A stretch of 32,950 nucleotides of DNA from Candidatus Aveggerthella excrementigallinarum (lineage in GTDB: Bacteria > Actinomycetota > Coriobacteriia > Coriobacteriales > Eggerthellaceae). Under the pieces are notes generated by a model. The model did not search any database and was not told the origin of the DNA. It was given only the letters and a program-made list of their open reading frames with translations. The stretch spans positions 1 through 32,950 of the forward strand of contig DVLD01000160.1 of NCBI GenBank assembly GCA_018715725.1, written 5' to 3'. Shown piece by piece: positions 1 through 8,503 of the stretch. The first letter of the stretch is position 1. Every line of letters starts with the position of its first letter. The position numbers and the translations under genes were made by a program.

Positions 1-398
1 CCATGGTCTACATCGACCTCACCGGCAAAACGAACCTCAATCCTGCCGAAATGGCGCGCTACAGCGAAAAAAACGGCTACGTCGACGGGGACATGACCAG
101 CTGGACGCTCATGACCGAAGGCGCTGCACGGCTCGGCCTTTCATCCGAGGAACTGCCCGCTGACGAGGACGCGGTCCGCTCGGCGCTCTCGCGCGGAAAG
201 CCCGTCATCTGCTCGGTCGGCCCTGGAGATTTCACCACATCCGGTCATTTCATCGTGCTTGCCGGCCTCGATGACGCGGGTCGGGCGATCGTCCACGACC
301 CCAACAGCGCAGAACGCTCGGAAAAGCCATGGGAGATCGGGCGCGTGCTCTCGCAATGTCGCAACCTCTGGGCGTTCACGACACCTGATGGCGCCTGA
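1..398 (+). CDS. C39-like cysteine peptidase family protein, C-terminal part (5' truncated by window edge)
   Basis: Open frame from window start to TGA 396-398; HFIVLAG (candidate catalytic His) followed by HDPNS, as in C39_2-type peptidases. Confidence 0.7.
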   Translation, partial: MVYIDLTGKTNLNPAEMARYSEKNGYVDGDMTSWTLMTEGAARLGLSSEELPADEDAVRSALSRGKPVICSVGPGDFTTSGHFIVLAGLDDAGRAIVHDPNSAERSEKPWEIGRVLSQCRNLWAFTTPDGA

Positions 399-1641
399 AC
401 GACGCAGCGGCGGCAGGCACCGCCGCAATCGCCAGAAGGACGTAGACGGCAGCGACCATCCCAACGAGGTCGACCACGAGAGGCCCGACGGGATACGACT
501 CGAGCGCCGAGAACAGCATGGTGAAGTTGGAGAAATTGAGCGGGAACAGCGCGAGCGCTCGCTCGAGGATTCCGACGCCCGCCGAAGGCAGCAGCCCCGT
601 AAGGAGGACGAGGACAGCGTCGACCACGAACACGGAGAGCGTCGAGCGGGTCCGCGAAGAGAGCGCAAGGGTAAGGCACGCGAACCCGACGCACGCCGCG
701 TACATCAGCCCTATCGAAACGAGCGCCGCTTGCCCCGCCGTAAGCGGATAGGGCGACGAGAGCGAGATGTTCTGGACGGACAACCAGAACCCGTCGGCAC
801 CGTAGAACGCCAAGGACACGCCCGCGATGATCGCCGCGCAGAGCGAGAAGTAGGCGGTGGCGTACGCGAGCGCCGCCAGGATCTTCGCCGCAACCAGGCG
901 AGTGCGCCCGTGCTTGGTGGCAAGCACCACCGCGTCGGAGCCCGATTGATACTCGAACGAGAATGTCGGGGCAAGGGTGACGCACACCGCGAGAATCGCA
1001 AACACCAGGAACGCGAAGCAGTTGATGATGTTCTCCCAACCGCCGGTGTAGCCGTACTCCATCGGCTCGGGCACGGACCCCTGCTTCGCCGTCCAGTATT
1101 CCCGCTCCGCCTCAGAATATTCCCACCTGCCACCTTGGCCGTCGTCGAGCGCATTCTGCGTCATCTGCGCGACCGCGCCGTACCAGTCCGCTGCCATCTC
1201 GGGCGTCACGCGAGCGGCGGTCTGCACGGGCTCCTGGCCGTCCACGTGCCACGGTTCAAGGAGCGTCTTCCAGTACGGATCGTTGAGCTCGGCGGCGTTT
1301 TCCCGCCCATACGTTTCTAGCACCAGGCTGAATGCCGCCGCGTCGGTCATCTCGAGCACCGCGTCGGGGTCTATGTCGGCGAAGGCAGCGTCCTGGTAGG
1401 CGGCGATGTCGGCCGCCGCTCGCTCGGGCGTCACCGCGCCGGCGTGCGCTTCGCGCTCCGCCTTGACGCAGGCGATGGCATCGGCGCCTGAAAGCACCTC
1501 GTCAAGCGCGGACACGGTTCTCGCCTGGACGACGTTCAAAGCCATCACGCCCGCGAGCAGCAGGACCACGCCCAGGTTCATCGCGATGGCAATGCGGCGG
1601 GAAAGCATCTTCTTGAGCTCGAACCAAACAAGGCTACGCAT
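376..1641 (-). CDS. ABC transporter permease (ABC-2-like, large extracytoplasmic loop)
   Basis: MRSLVWFELKKMLSRR... start inside ORF 376..1854; several TM segments; overlaps the upstream ATPase gene end. Confidence 0.75.
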   Translation of the reverse strand: MRSLVWFELKKMLSRRIAIAMNLGVVLLLAGVMALNVVQARTVSALDEVLSGADAIACVKAEREAHAGAVTPERAAADIAAYQDAAFADIDPDAVLEMTDAAAFSLVLETYGRENAAELNDPYWKTLLEPWHVDGQEPVQTAARVTPEMAADWYGAVAQMTQNALDDGQGGRWEYSEAEREYWTAKQGSVPEPMEYGYTGGWENIINCFAFLVFAILAVCVTLAPTFSFEYQSGSDAVVLATKHGRTRLVAAKILAALAYATAYFSLCAAIIAGVSLAFYGADGFWLSVQNISLSSPYPLTAGQAALVSIGLMYAACVGFACLTLALSSRTRSTLSVFVVDAVLVLLTGLLPSAGVGILERALALFPLNFSNFTMLFSALESYPVGPLVVDLVGMVAAVYVLLAIAAVPAAAASFRRHQVS

Positions 1642-2560
1642 GGCGAGCCCCCTTCCTTGCGGCACGCGACGAGACCCCCGGCGAAGGGAATGGCGCTTCG
1701 TCGCGGAACGCGTACAGGTAGAAATCCTCCAAGGTCGGAGCGGCGGGCACGGATCGAGGAACTTCGGGGCCGTCCGACACGTACCGCACGATCGAGCTGC
1801 CGTCGCTCTGGTGGCGAACGTTCGCCACGGCAAGGCGCGCGACAAGCTTCTCAACCTCAGAGGCGGAAACCTCCGCCTCCCACACCGTGCCCCGCGCCGC
1901 TTCGATTAGCTCGGCAGGCGTTCCCTTCATCGCAAGGGCGCCCGCTTTCATGACGAGGATGTCGTCGGCGATGCTCTCCACGTCGGAGACGATATGCGTG
2001 GAGAGCAGCACCACCTTGTCCTGGGCAAAGCTCGCAACAAGGTTGCGGAAGCGCACGCGCTCCTTCGGGTCGAGGCCCGCCGTCGGCTCGTCGAGCACGA
2101 GCACCGCCGGGTCGTTGAGCACCGCCTGCGCAATGCCGAGGCGCTGCTTCATGCCGCCGGAGAACGTGCGGATGCGGCGGCGCTCCTCTCCTGCGAGCCC
2201 CACGGCGGAAAGCAGCTCGAGAGAGCGCTCGCGCGCAGCATGGCGCCCAATGCCTTTGAGCGCCGCGAGGTACTCCATGAAGTCGAGCGCCGTGAACTCC
2301 GGGTAGTAGCCGAAATCCTGCGGCAGGTAGCCCAGAAGCGCCCGGTAGCCCCCTCCCATGCGCTCGATAGGCACGCCGTCGAAGCGCACTTCGCCCGAGG
2401 TGGGACGCAGCACGCCGCACGCCATGCGCATGAGCGTCGTCTTGCCGGCGCCGTTCGCGCCCAAAAGGCCATGCACGCCCGGACCGAGCTGCGCGCTCAC
2501 GCAGTCCACGGCGGCCTTCACCCCGTAGGCCTTCGTGAGCCTGTCAAACGTCAGTTCCAT
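1634..2560 (-). CDS. ABC transporter ATP-binding protein
   Basis: Walker A GANGAGKTT, signature SGGMKQRLG, Walker B VLVLDEPTAGLDP; start MELTFDRLTKAYG. Confidence 0.93.
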   Translation of the reverse strand: MELTFDRLTKAYGVKAAVDCVSAQLGPGVHGLLGANGAGKTTLMRMACGVLRPTSGEVRFDGVPIERMGGGYRALLGYLPQDFGYYPEFTALDFMEYLAALKGIGRHAARERSLELLSAVGLAGEERRRIRTFSGGMKQRLGIAQAVLNDPAVLVLDEPTAGLDPKERVRFRNLVASFAQDKVVLLSTHIVSDVESIADDILVMKAGALAMKGTPAELIEAARGTVWEAEVSASEVEKLVARLAVANVRHQSDGSSIVRYVSDGPEVPRSVPAAPTLEDFYLYAFRDEAPFPSPGVSSRAARKGARHA

Positions 2561-2588
2561 CAGACCGCTCCTCTCGGTTGAAGTTCGC

Positions 2589-3380
2589 TCAGAGGGCGCC
2601 GGCGCGCGCCGCGCTCCACGAGGCGGCGCCGCCTTCGGCGCAAAGCCGCAGCCAGCCGACCGCCTCCCGCGCAAGCCAGATCGCGCCCGCCGTCGAGGCG
2701 GCCGCCCACATCCCGAGGGTGCCCGCCTCGTACGCTCCGGGCAGGGCGGCCCTCAACAAAAGGCACAGCGCGCACACGCCCGCAGACCACGCAACCGCCG
2801 CGGCGGCCGCATCGGCAGCCGCGACCCTTCGGGCGAGCATGAGCCCACCGGCTGCCGAGATAAGGTACGGCGCGAGGGCGTACGCCAACGCCGCGCCGAC
2901 GGGAATGACGGCCAAGCTCGCCGCGCAGGCGAAAGCGAGCGCAAGGAGGGCTGCCCCTCCCAGAACCGCCAGCCGCGCGCATGCCACGGCGACGGCGTTG
3001 TGCGGGCACGACGCCTCGAGCTCTTGCATGCGGCATGACCGCGCGCGAACAACGCCAGTCAGGCAGGCGGCGACAAGGACGGGGCCCGACGAGACCAAGG
3101 CTGCCTCCACCTCGCGCGCCGACGCCCCCGCAAGCGCGAGCACAAGCGACAGCACGACCACGACGGCAGGCACCGCCCAGAAAGCACGCGGAGAGAATTT
3201 GATCGCCGCCCGCACGAAGTCTCCCTTCCGGGAGGCGCGCCCCGCCGCCTGTGCCGCTTCCGCAGCGGCCAGCGCGGCCACGACCTCGGCGCGACCCGGA
3301 GGCTCTTCCGCCAGGCGTCGCTCACGGCGGTAATGCCGACGCAGAACGTCCTCCACCTGCCGTTTCTCCACGATTCTCAT
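2589..3380 (-). CDS. Multi-pass membrane protein of ECF sigma operon (possible anti-sigma factor)
   Basis: 263 aa, basic cytoplasmic N-terminus then several TM helices; start overlaps the sigma gene stop. Confidence 0.65.
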   Translation of the reverse strand: MRIVEKRQVEDVLRRHYRRERRLAEEPPGRAEVVAALAAAEAAQAAGRASRKGDFVRAAIKFSPRAFWAVPAVVVVLSLVLALAGASAREVEAALVSSGPVLVAACLTGVVRARSCRMQELEASCPHNAVAVACARLAVLGGAALLALAFACAASLAVIPVGAALAYALAPYLISAAGGLMLARRVAAADAAAAAVAWSAGVCALCLLLRAALPGAYEAGTLGMWAAASTAGAIWLAREAVGWLRLCAEGGAASWSAARAGAL

Positions 3381-3874
3381 CGCACCCCTCCTTCGCCCGA
3401 ATCCGTCAGCTCCGCTTTGAGGGCTTCAAGCGCGGCCGAGATTCTCCGGCCCGCCGCGAACCTGCTCACACCGAGCACGCGGGCGACCTCGTTGACGCGC
3501 AGGCCCTGGTCGTAGCGCAGCTCGAGAACCTCCCGCTGCGCGGGGGAAAGCGACTGGAGCGCCTCGCGAACCCCGCCATCGCGCGGCTCGTCCGCAGCGG
3601 CGTTCTCGTCAAGCTGCTCCCAGACCCTCCCGCGCCTGCGGTAGGCGTCCGCGCAGACGCCGCGGGCTATGGTGAGCAGGAATGCGAGCGGCTTGCCCCG
3701 ATCGCGGTAGGCAGGAAGGCTCCTTACAAACCGCAGGAACGTCTCCTGCGTCGCATCGAAGGCGTCATCGCGGCTGGGCGTATGGCGCCGGCAGTACGCC
3801 AGCACGTCGTCGTAGTGCTTCTCGACGACGCGCCGCGCGCCCTCCTCGTCCAGGCCTTTCCCGATGATGCTCAA
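3377..3874 (-). CDS. ECF-type RNA polymerase sigma factor
   Basis: Sigma region 2 (DAFDATQETFLRFVRSLPAYRDRGKPLAFLLTIARGVCADAYRRR) and region 4 (LSPAQREVLELRYDQGLRVNEVARVLGVS). Confidence 0.92.
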   Translation of the reverse strand: MSIIGKGLDEEGARRVVEKHYDDVLAYCRRHTPSRDDAFDATQETFLRFVRSLPAYRDRGKPLAFLLTIARGVCADAYRRRGRVWEQLDENAAADEPRDGGVREALQSLSPAQREVLELRYDQGLRVNEVARVLGVSRFAAGRRISAALEALKAELTDSGEGGVR

Positions 3875-3920
3875 GCACGCCTCCTTCCGTCCTCACCCCT
3901 TATAACGCGCGGGAAGCGCG

Positions 3921-3950
3921 AGATGAGCGCGCTCCCCTAGAAAAAGTTCC
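3921..3950 (-). promoter_or_regulatory. Candidate ECF-type promoter upstream of sigma factor
   Basis: Minus strand GGAACTTTTT (3941-3950) resembles the GGAAC -35 element of many ECF promoters, with GCGCTCATCT about 17 nt downstream; the -10 is weak. Confidence 0.35.
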
Positions 3951-4189
3951 CGCGTTCCTTGAGGCCGCGCAGTCGCACCGCCGCCACGCGAGGCGGGGCG
4001 CCGCCGTTCGCGGACATGGTGGCGACCCTCGCCAAACGCGGCGTTCGCAAGGCCGATTCGGACCTTGCGACGACGCTGCGCACCACGGTCGTGCGGCAAC
4101 CTTACGTGCAAAGGCAAAGCGACACCGACGCGAAACAGACGCGTGACATGATGGGAAAAAGCGAGCAGCACGCTAAGGAGGGACCGCCT

Positions 4190-6184
4190 ATGTGCGGCAT
4201 CTGCGGGTTCACCGGCGCAACGGAAAGCATCTGCGACGAGCGCATTCTCGAGGAAATGTGCGCCGTTATGGCGCACCGTGGCCCGGACGGCGAAGGACGC
4301 TACCTCGACGACGGCATTGCGCTCGGGCATCGGCGACTTGCGCTCATCGACCTTGAGGGCGGCTTCCAGCCGATGGTGCGCGCGACGGGAGAGCATAGCT
4401 CCCGCGTGACGTCCCCGGCGCGCGATGCGAACGGAACCCCGCGCGAAAGCGAGGAGGGCATGGCCGCGAAGGGCGATTTCGCCATTGTGTTCAACGGCGA
4501 GATTTACAACTACCGAGAGCTGCGTGCCGAGCTTTCCGCAGACGGCTGGGCGTTCGAGACGAACTCCGACACCGAGGTGCTGCTTACCGGCTACCTCGCC
4601 TGGGGAGAGGGCGTGCTCGACCGCCTGCGGGGCATGTTCGCGTTCGCCATCTGGAATCGCGCCGAACACGAGCTCTTCTGCGCACGCGACCCCTTCGGTA
4701 TCAAGCCGTTCTATTACACGGTCGTGCAGAGCGCGCGCGGACCGCAGGTCGTCTTCGCCTCCGAGATCAAATGCATCCTCGAACACCCCGCCTACAGCCG
4801 CGAGCTTAACGAGGAGGCGCTCGAGCAGTACCTCATGTTCCAGTTCTCCGCGCTGCCGGAGACGTTCTTCAAGGGCGTCTTCAAGCTCGCCCCCGCCCAC
4901 TGCATGAACGTGCACGCAGATGGGTCCATCGAGGAACGCCGCTATTGGCGCCCCTCCTACCGCTTCGACGAAAGCCGGCCGCTCGCCGACACGGCAGACG
5001 CCATCGACGCCGCGGTGCGCGACTCGGTGCATTACCACAACGTCGCCGACGTGGAGGTCGGGTCGTTTCTCTCGAGCGGCATCGACTCGAGCTATCTCGC
5101 GGCGTGCCTCGCGCGGGAGAACCCCGCCATCCGCACGTTCACCGTCGGGTTTGCCGAGTACGAAGGCGAGAGCGACGAGGTGTCATGGGCGCGCGAGCTC
5201 GCCGATTCGCTCGGCATCGCGAACGCAAGCATGCACATCTCCGAAGAGGAGTACTGGGGCGTGCTGTCGAAGGTGCAGTGGCACATGGACGAGCCCTCCG
5301 CCGACCCGAGCGCCGTGGCGCTTTACTTCGTCGACATGATCGCCGCGCGCGAGGTGAAGGCGGTGCTCTCCGGAGAGGGCGCCGACGAGCTGTTCGGCGG
5401 CTACCGCATCTACCAGACGCCGCTCGCGAACGCGAAGGTGGGCTGGGCGCCAAAAGGCCTGCTTCGCGATGCAGCGCACGTGATGCGCCACGCAGGCGTG
5501 CGCGGCGCGAACTATCTCGAACGGGCAAGCGAGCGCATCGAGGACTGGTACTACACCAACGCCAACGGCGTTGCGTTCACGTACGAGGAGGCGAAGCGGC
5601 TGCTCAAGCGCATGCCGACAGCCCGCACGCCGCAGGAGATCGTCGCGGGCGCGTACGCTGAGGCACGCGACCTGGGCCTCGACGACACAGGCTGCATGCA
5701 GCACGTCGATCTCGCGTTCTGGCTCGCGGGCGACATCCTGCTCAAGACAGACAAGATGGCGATGGCTCACTCACTCGAAAGCCGCGTGCCATTCCTCGAC
5801 CGACACGTCTTCGAAATCGCCGCCACGGTGGCAACCCCGCAGAAGGTGAGCGGCCATCAGACGAAGATCGCCCTGCGCGAGGCGTCGGAGCGCGCGATCC
5901 CGCACGATTGGGCGCAGAAGGAGAAGCTCGGGTTCCCTGTCCCCCTTGCCAGCTGGCTGCGGGACGATCGGTATTACGAAATGATACGAGAGCTGTTCGC
6001 AGGCCCGGAGGCCGACCGGTTCTTCAACACCGAAGAACTGTCCCGCCTGCTCGAAGAGCATCGCGCCGGCGCCAATCGCTCCCGCAAGATATGGATCGTC
6101 GCGATGTTCCTTCTGTGGTACCGCATCTACTTCGTTAGCCGCGAACGGCCTTGCAGCATGCGCGCAGGCGCACCGAATGCATGA
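4190..6184 (+). CDS. asnB: Asparagine synthase (glutamine-hydrolysing)
   Basis: MCGICGF N-terminal nucleophile Cys, VFNGEIYNYRELR, SFLSSGIDSSYLA PP-loop, GEGADELFGGY; RBS AAGGAGG upstream. Confidence 0.95.
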   Translation: MCGICGFTGATESICDERILEEMCAVMAHRGPDGEGRYLDDGIALGHRRLALIDLEGGFQPMVRATGEHSSRVTSPARDANGTPRESEEGMAAKGDFAIVFNGEIYNYRELRAELSADGWAFETNSDTEVLLTGYLAWGEGVLDRLRGMFAFAIWNRAEHELFCARDPFGIKPFYYTVVQSARGPQVVFASEIKCILEHPAYSRELNEEALEQYLMFQFSALPETFFKGVFKLAPAHCMNVHADGSIEERRYWRPSYRFDESRPLADTADAIDAAVRDSVHYHNVADVEVGSFLSSGIDSSYLAACLARENPAIRTFTVGFAEYEGESDEVSWARELADSLGIANASMHISEEEYWGVLSKVQWHMDEPSADPSAVALYFVDMIAAREVKAVLSGEGADELFGGYRIYQTPLANAKVGWAPKGLLRDAAHVMRHAGVRGANYLERASERIEDWYYTNANGVAFTYEEAKRLLKRMPTARTPQEIVAGAYAEARDLGLDDTGCMQHVDLAFWLAGDILLKTDKMAMAHSLESRVPFLDRHVFEIAATVATPQKVSGHQTKIALREASERAIPHDWAQKEKLGFPVPLASWLRDDRYYEMIRELFAGPEADRFFNTEELSRLLEEHRAGANRSRKIWIVAMFLLWYRIYFVSRERPCSMRAGAPNA

Positions 6185-6222
6185 TGCGGCCCGTCCGCTC
6201 GCTTTTGCACCAGCCTGTTCAT

Positions 6223-6261
6223 GCAAGGGGAGCCTCGCTCGCAAGCGAAGGCTCCCCTTGC
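6223..6261. terminator. Bidirectional hairpin terminator between convergent asnB and aminotransferase genes
   Basis: GCAAGGGGAGCCT ... AGGCTCCCCTTGC perfect 13-bp arms with further inner pairing, in a convergent intergenic region. Confidence 0.7.
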
Positions 6262-6301
6262 GCCTTCTCACGGGAGAAGGCCTTCGATACGTACGGCCCT
6301 G

Positions 6302-7468
6302 TTACCGCCGAAGCCGCTCGATACGCCGCACCGCTTCGAGCAGCTTGTCGTCCGGCGTCGTGAGCGAGATGCGGATGAAGCCTTCGCCATCCGGCCCATA
6401 GCCGTTGCCCGGCGTCACCACGACGTGCGCTTCTTCAAGGAGCTTCGTCGCGAACGACTCCGACGTCTCGCCCTCGGGCACTTTCGCCCATACGTAGATG
6501 GTCGCCTTCGGCGCGTTGCACGCCATGCCGACGCCGCGCAGCGCCCCCACGATCTCATCGCGGCGACGCTCGTAGAGACGGCGCATCTCCCCCACGCAGT
6601 CCTGGGGGCCCGACAGCGCAGCGATTGCCGCCTCCTGCACCGCCGTGAACTGGCCGGAATCGAGGTTGTTCTTCACCGTGCCGAGCGCCTGCACGGCGGT
6701 TTCGTTCCCGCACGCCCAACCGATGCGCCAGCCCGTCATGTTATAGGGCTTCGAGAGGCTGAAGAACTCGATGCACACGTCCTTGGCGCCCGGCCGCTCG
6801 AGGATGGAAGGTGCACGATACCCGTCGAAGCAGATGTCCCAGTATGCGTTGTCGTGAGCGAGCAGCAGGTCGTGCTCGCGGCAGAACGCAATGGCGCGGT
6901 CGAAGTACTCCTCGGTGGCCACGGCGCCCGTCGGGTTGTTCGGATAGCCGATGAACATGATCTTCGCCTTTGCGAGCGCGTCGGCAGGGATGTTCGAGAA
7001 GTCCGCAAGAAAGCCGTTCTCCTCCTTCATGGGCATGAAGTACGCGTTCGCGCTCATGAGCGTGGCGCCGCCTGAGTAGACCGGGTAGCCGATCGACGGC
7101 GCAAGCACGTATTCGCCCGGGTCGACGAACGCGGTCACAAGGTGCGCGATGCCCTCCTTGCTTCCGATGAGGGCAAGCACCTCGCGCTCAGGGTCGACGC
7201 TCACTCCGAAGCGGCGGCTCATGTAGTCGGCGCACGCGCGGCGGAACTCAGGCGACCCGGCATAATCGGGATAGCGATGGTTCTTCGGATCGCGGATGGC
7301 GCGCGCCATAGCGTCTACGACATGCTCCGGCGTCGGCATGTCGGGATCGCCAATGCCGAGCGAGATCACGTCGGCGCCGGTGGCCTCGATGGCGGCGCGC
7401 TTCGCATCGATGCGCGCAAAGAGGTACGGCGGCAGGTTGTCAAGGCAGCGTGCAGTTCTCACGGACAT
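6302..7468 (-). CDS. dapL: Class I/II PLP aminotransferase, probable LL-diaminopimelate aminotransferase
   Basis: LGIGDPDMPTP, GYPNNPTGAVA, SLSKPYNMTGWRIGWACGN (PLP-Lys motif); adjacent to dapF. Confidence 0.8.
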   Translation of the reverse strand: MSVRTARCLDNLPPYLFARIDAKRAAIEATGADVISLGIGDPDMPTPEHVVDAMARAIRDPKNHRYPDYAGSPEFRRACADYMSRRFGVSVDPEREVLALIGSKEGIAHLVTAFVDPGEYVLAPSIGYPVYSGGATLMSANAYFMPMKEENGFLADFSNIPADALAKAKIMFIGYPNNPTGAVATEEYFDRAIAFCREHDLLLAHDNAYWDICFDGYRAPSILERPGAKDVCIEFFSLSKPYNMTGWRIGWACGNETAVQALGTVKNNLDSGQFTAVQEAAIAALSGPQDCVGEMRRLYERRRDEIVGALRGVGMACNAPKATIYVWAKVPEGETSESFATKLLEEAHVVVTPGNGYGPDGEGFIRISLTTPDDKLLEAVRRIERLRR

Positions 7469-7491
7469 CGTCCTTTCTTTCTTCTCGCGCG

Positions 7492-8421
7492 TCAGCGCAC
7501 TTCGACCGTGCCGCGGAACGCCTCGGCAGCAGGGCCGGTCATGAGCACATGCCCGCTATCCGACCAGCAGATATGCAGCGCTCCCACCAGCAGCGCCACA
7601 TCCGCCTCGCGAAGGGCGCGGCCTGTGAGCGCGCCCGCGACGGCGGTCGCGCACGCCCCCGTGCCGCACGCGAGCGTCTCGCCGCACCCACGCTCGAACA
7701 CGCGCATGTCGATGCGTTTCCCATCCGAGGACGCGACGGCAAACTCGACGTTCGTCTTTTCCGGCCAGAGCCTATTCGATTCGAAGAACGCCCCCACGCG
7801 AGCAAGGTCAAGCGTTGCGAGCCGCCTGTCCTCGGCGTTCGGAAACAGATCGCCAGGCAATGCCGAGAAATCATCGATGAAGCACACCGCGTGGGGGTTT
7901 CCCACAGAAACGCACGTGAAGCGGAACCCGCCCCAGGGAGAGTCGACAGGGGCTTCGCGCACAAAGGGCTCTCCCCCGTTCGTGCGCGCGTTCGCTTCAA
8001 GCCTTGTGGGCACAAGGTTCGGGTCGATGATGGGGGCGCCCATGTCGACCGTCGCGCTTGTCATGCAGCCTGCCTCGTCGGTCTCGAACCTGATCTCCCG
8101 CGGCCCTGCGAGCGTCTGCGCGCAAAGGCTGTGCGCCGCCGGATTCACGATACGTCGATCGACCAGGTACTTCGCGAAACAGCGCACGCCGTTGCCGCAC
8201 ATCTGCGCGAGCGTTCCGTCGGAGTTGATGTAGTGCATGCGCGCATCGCACGTCGGATCGTCTGCGGGCTTTACGACGATGACGCCGTCCGCCCCAATCC
8301 CGAAGCGCCGATCGCACAGGCGCTCCACCTGCTCGGCAGAAAGATCGAGCTCGTCACCAAGATCCTCGATGAACACGAAGTCGTTGCCAAGCCCGTGCAT
8401 CTTGACGAATTCAAGCTCCAT
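7492..8421 (-). CDS. dapF: Diaminopimelate epimerase
   Basis: KMHGLGNDFVFIED, AQMCGNGVRCFAKY and GCGETLACGTGACA catalytic Cys motifs; start MELEF with RBS AAGGAG. Confidence 0.95.
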   Translation of the reverse strand: MELEFVKMHGLGNDFVFIEDLGDELDLSAEQVERLCDRRFGIGADGVIVVKPADDPTCDARMHYINSDGTLAQMCGNGVRCFAKYLVDRRIVNPAAHSLCAQTLAGPREIRFETDEAGCMTSATVDMGAPIIDPNLVPTRLEANARTNGGEPFVREAPVDSPWGGFRFTCVSVGNPHAVCFIDDFSALPGDLFPNAEDRRLATLDLARVGAFFESNRLWPEKTNVEFAVASSDGKRIDMRVFERGCGETLACGTGACATAVAGALTGRALREADVALLVGALHICWSDSGHVLMTGPAAEAFRGTVEVR

Positions 8422-8503
8422 TCGAAGGCTCCTTCCCCGCAATGGCGCGCCTGCGCGCCCCTTGTCCGTTCATGGTATGCGCCCGCGCGCACCGCGCCCT
8501 TTC

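Noticed and set aside
3893-5038. 381-aa minus-strand ORF
   Set aside because: Antisense to asnB with no domain-like motifs
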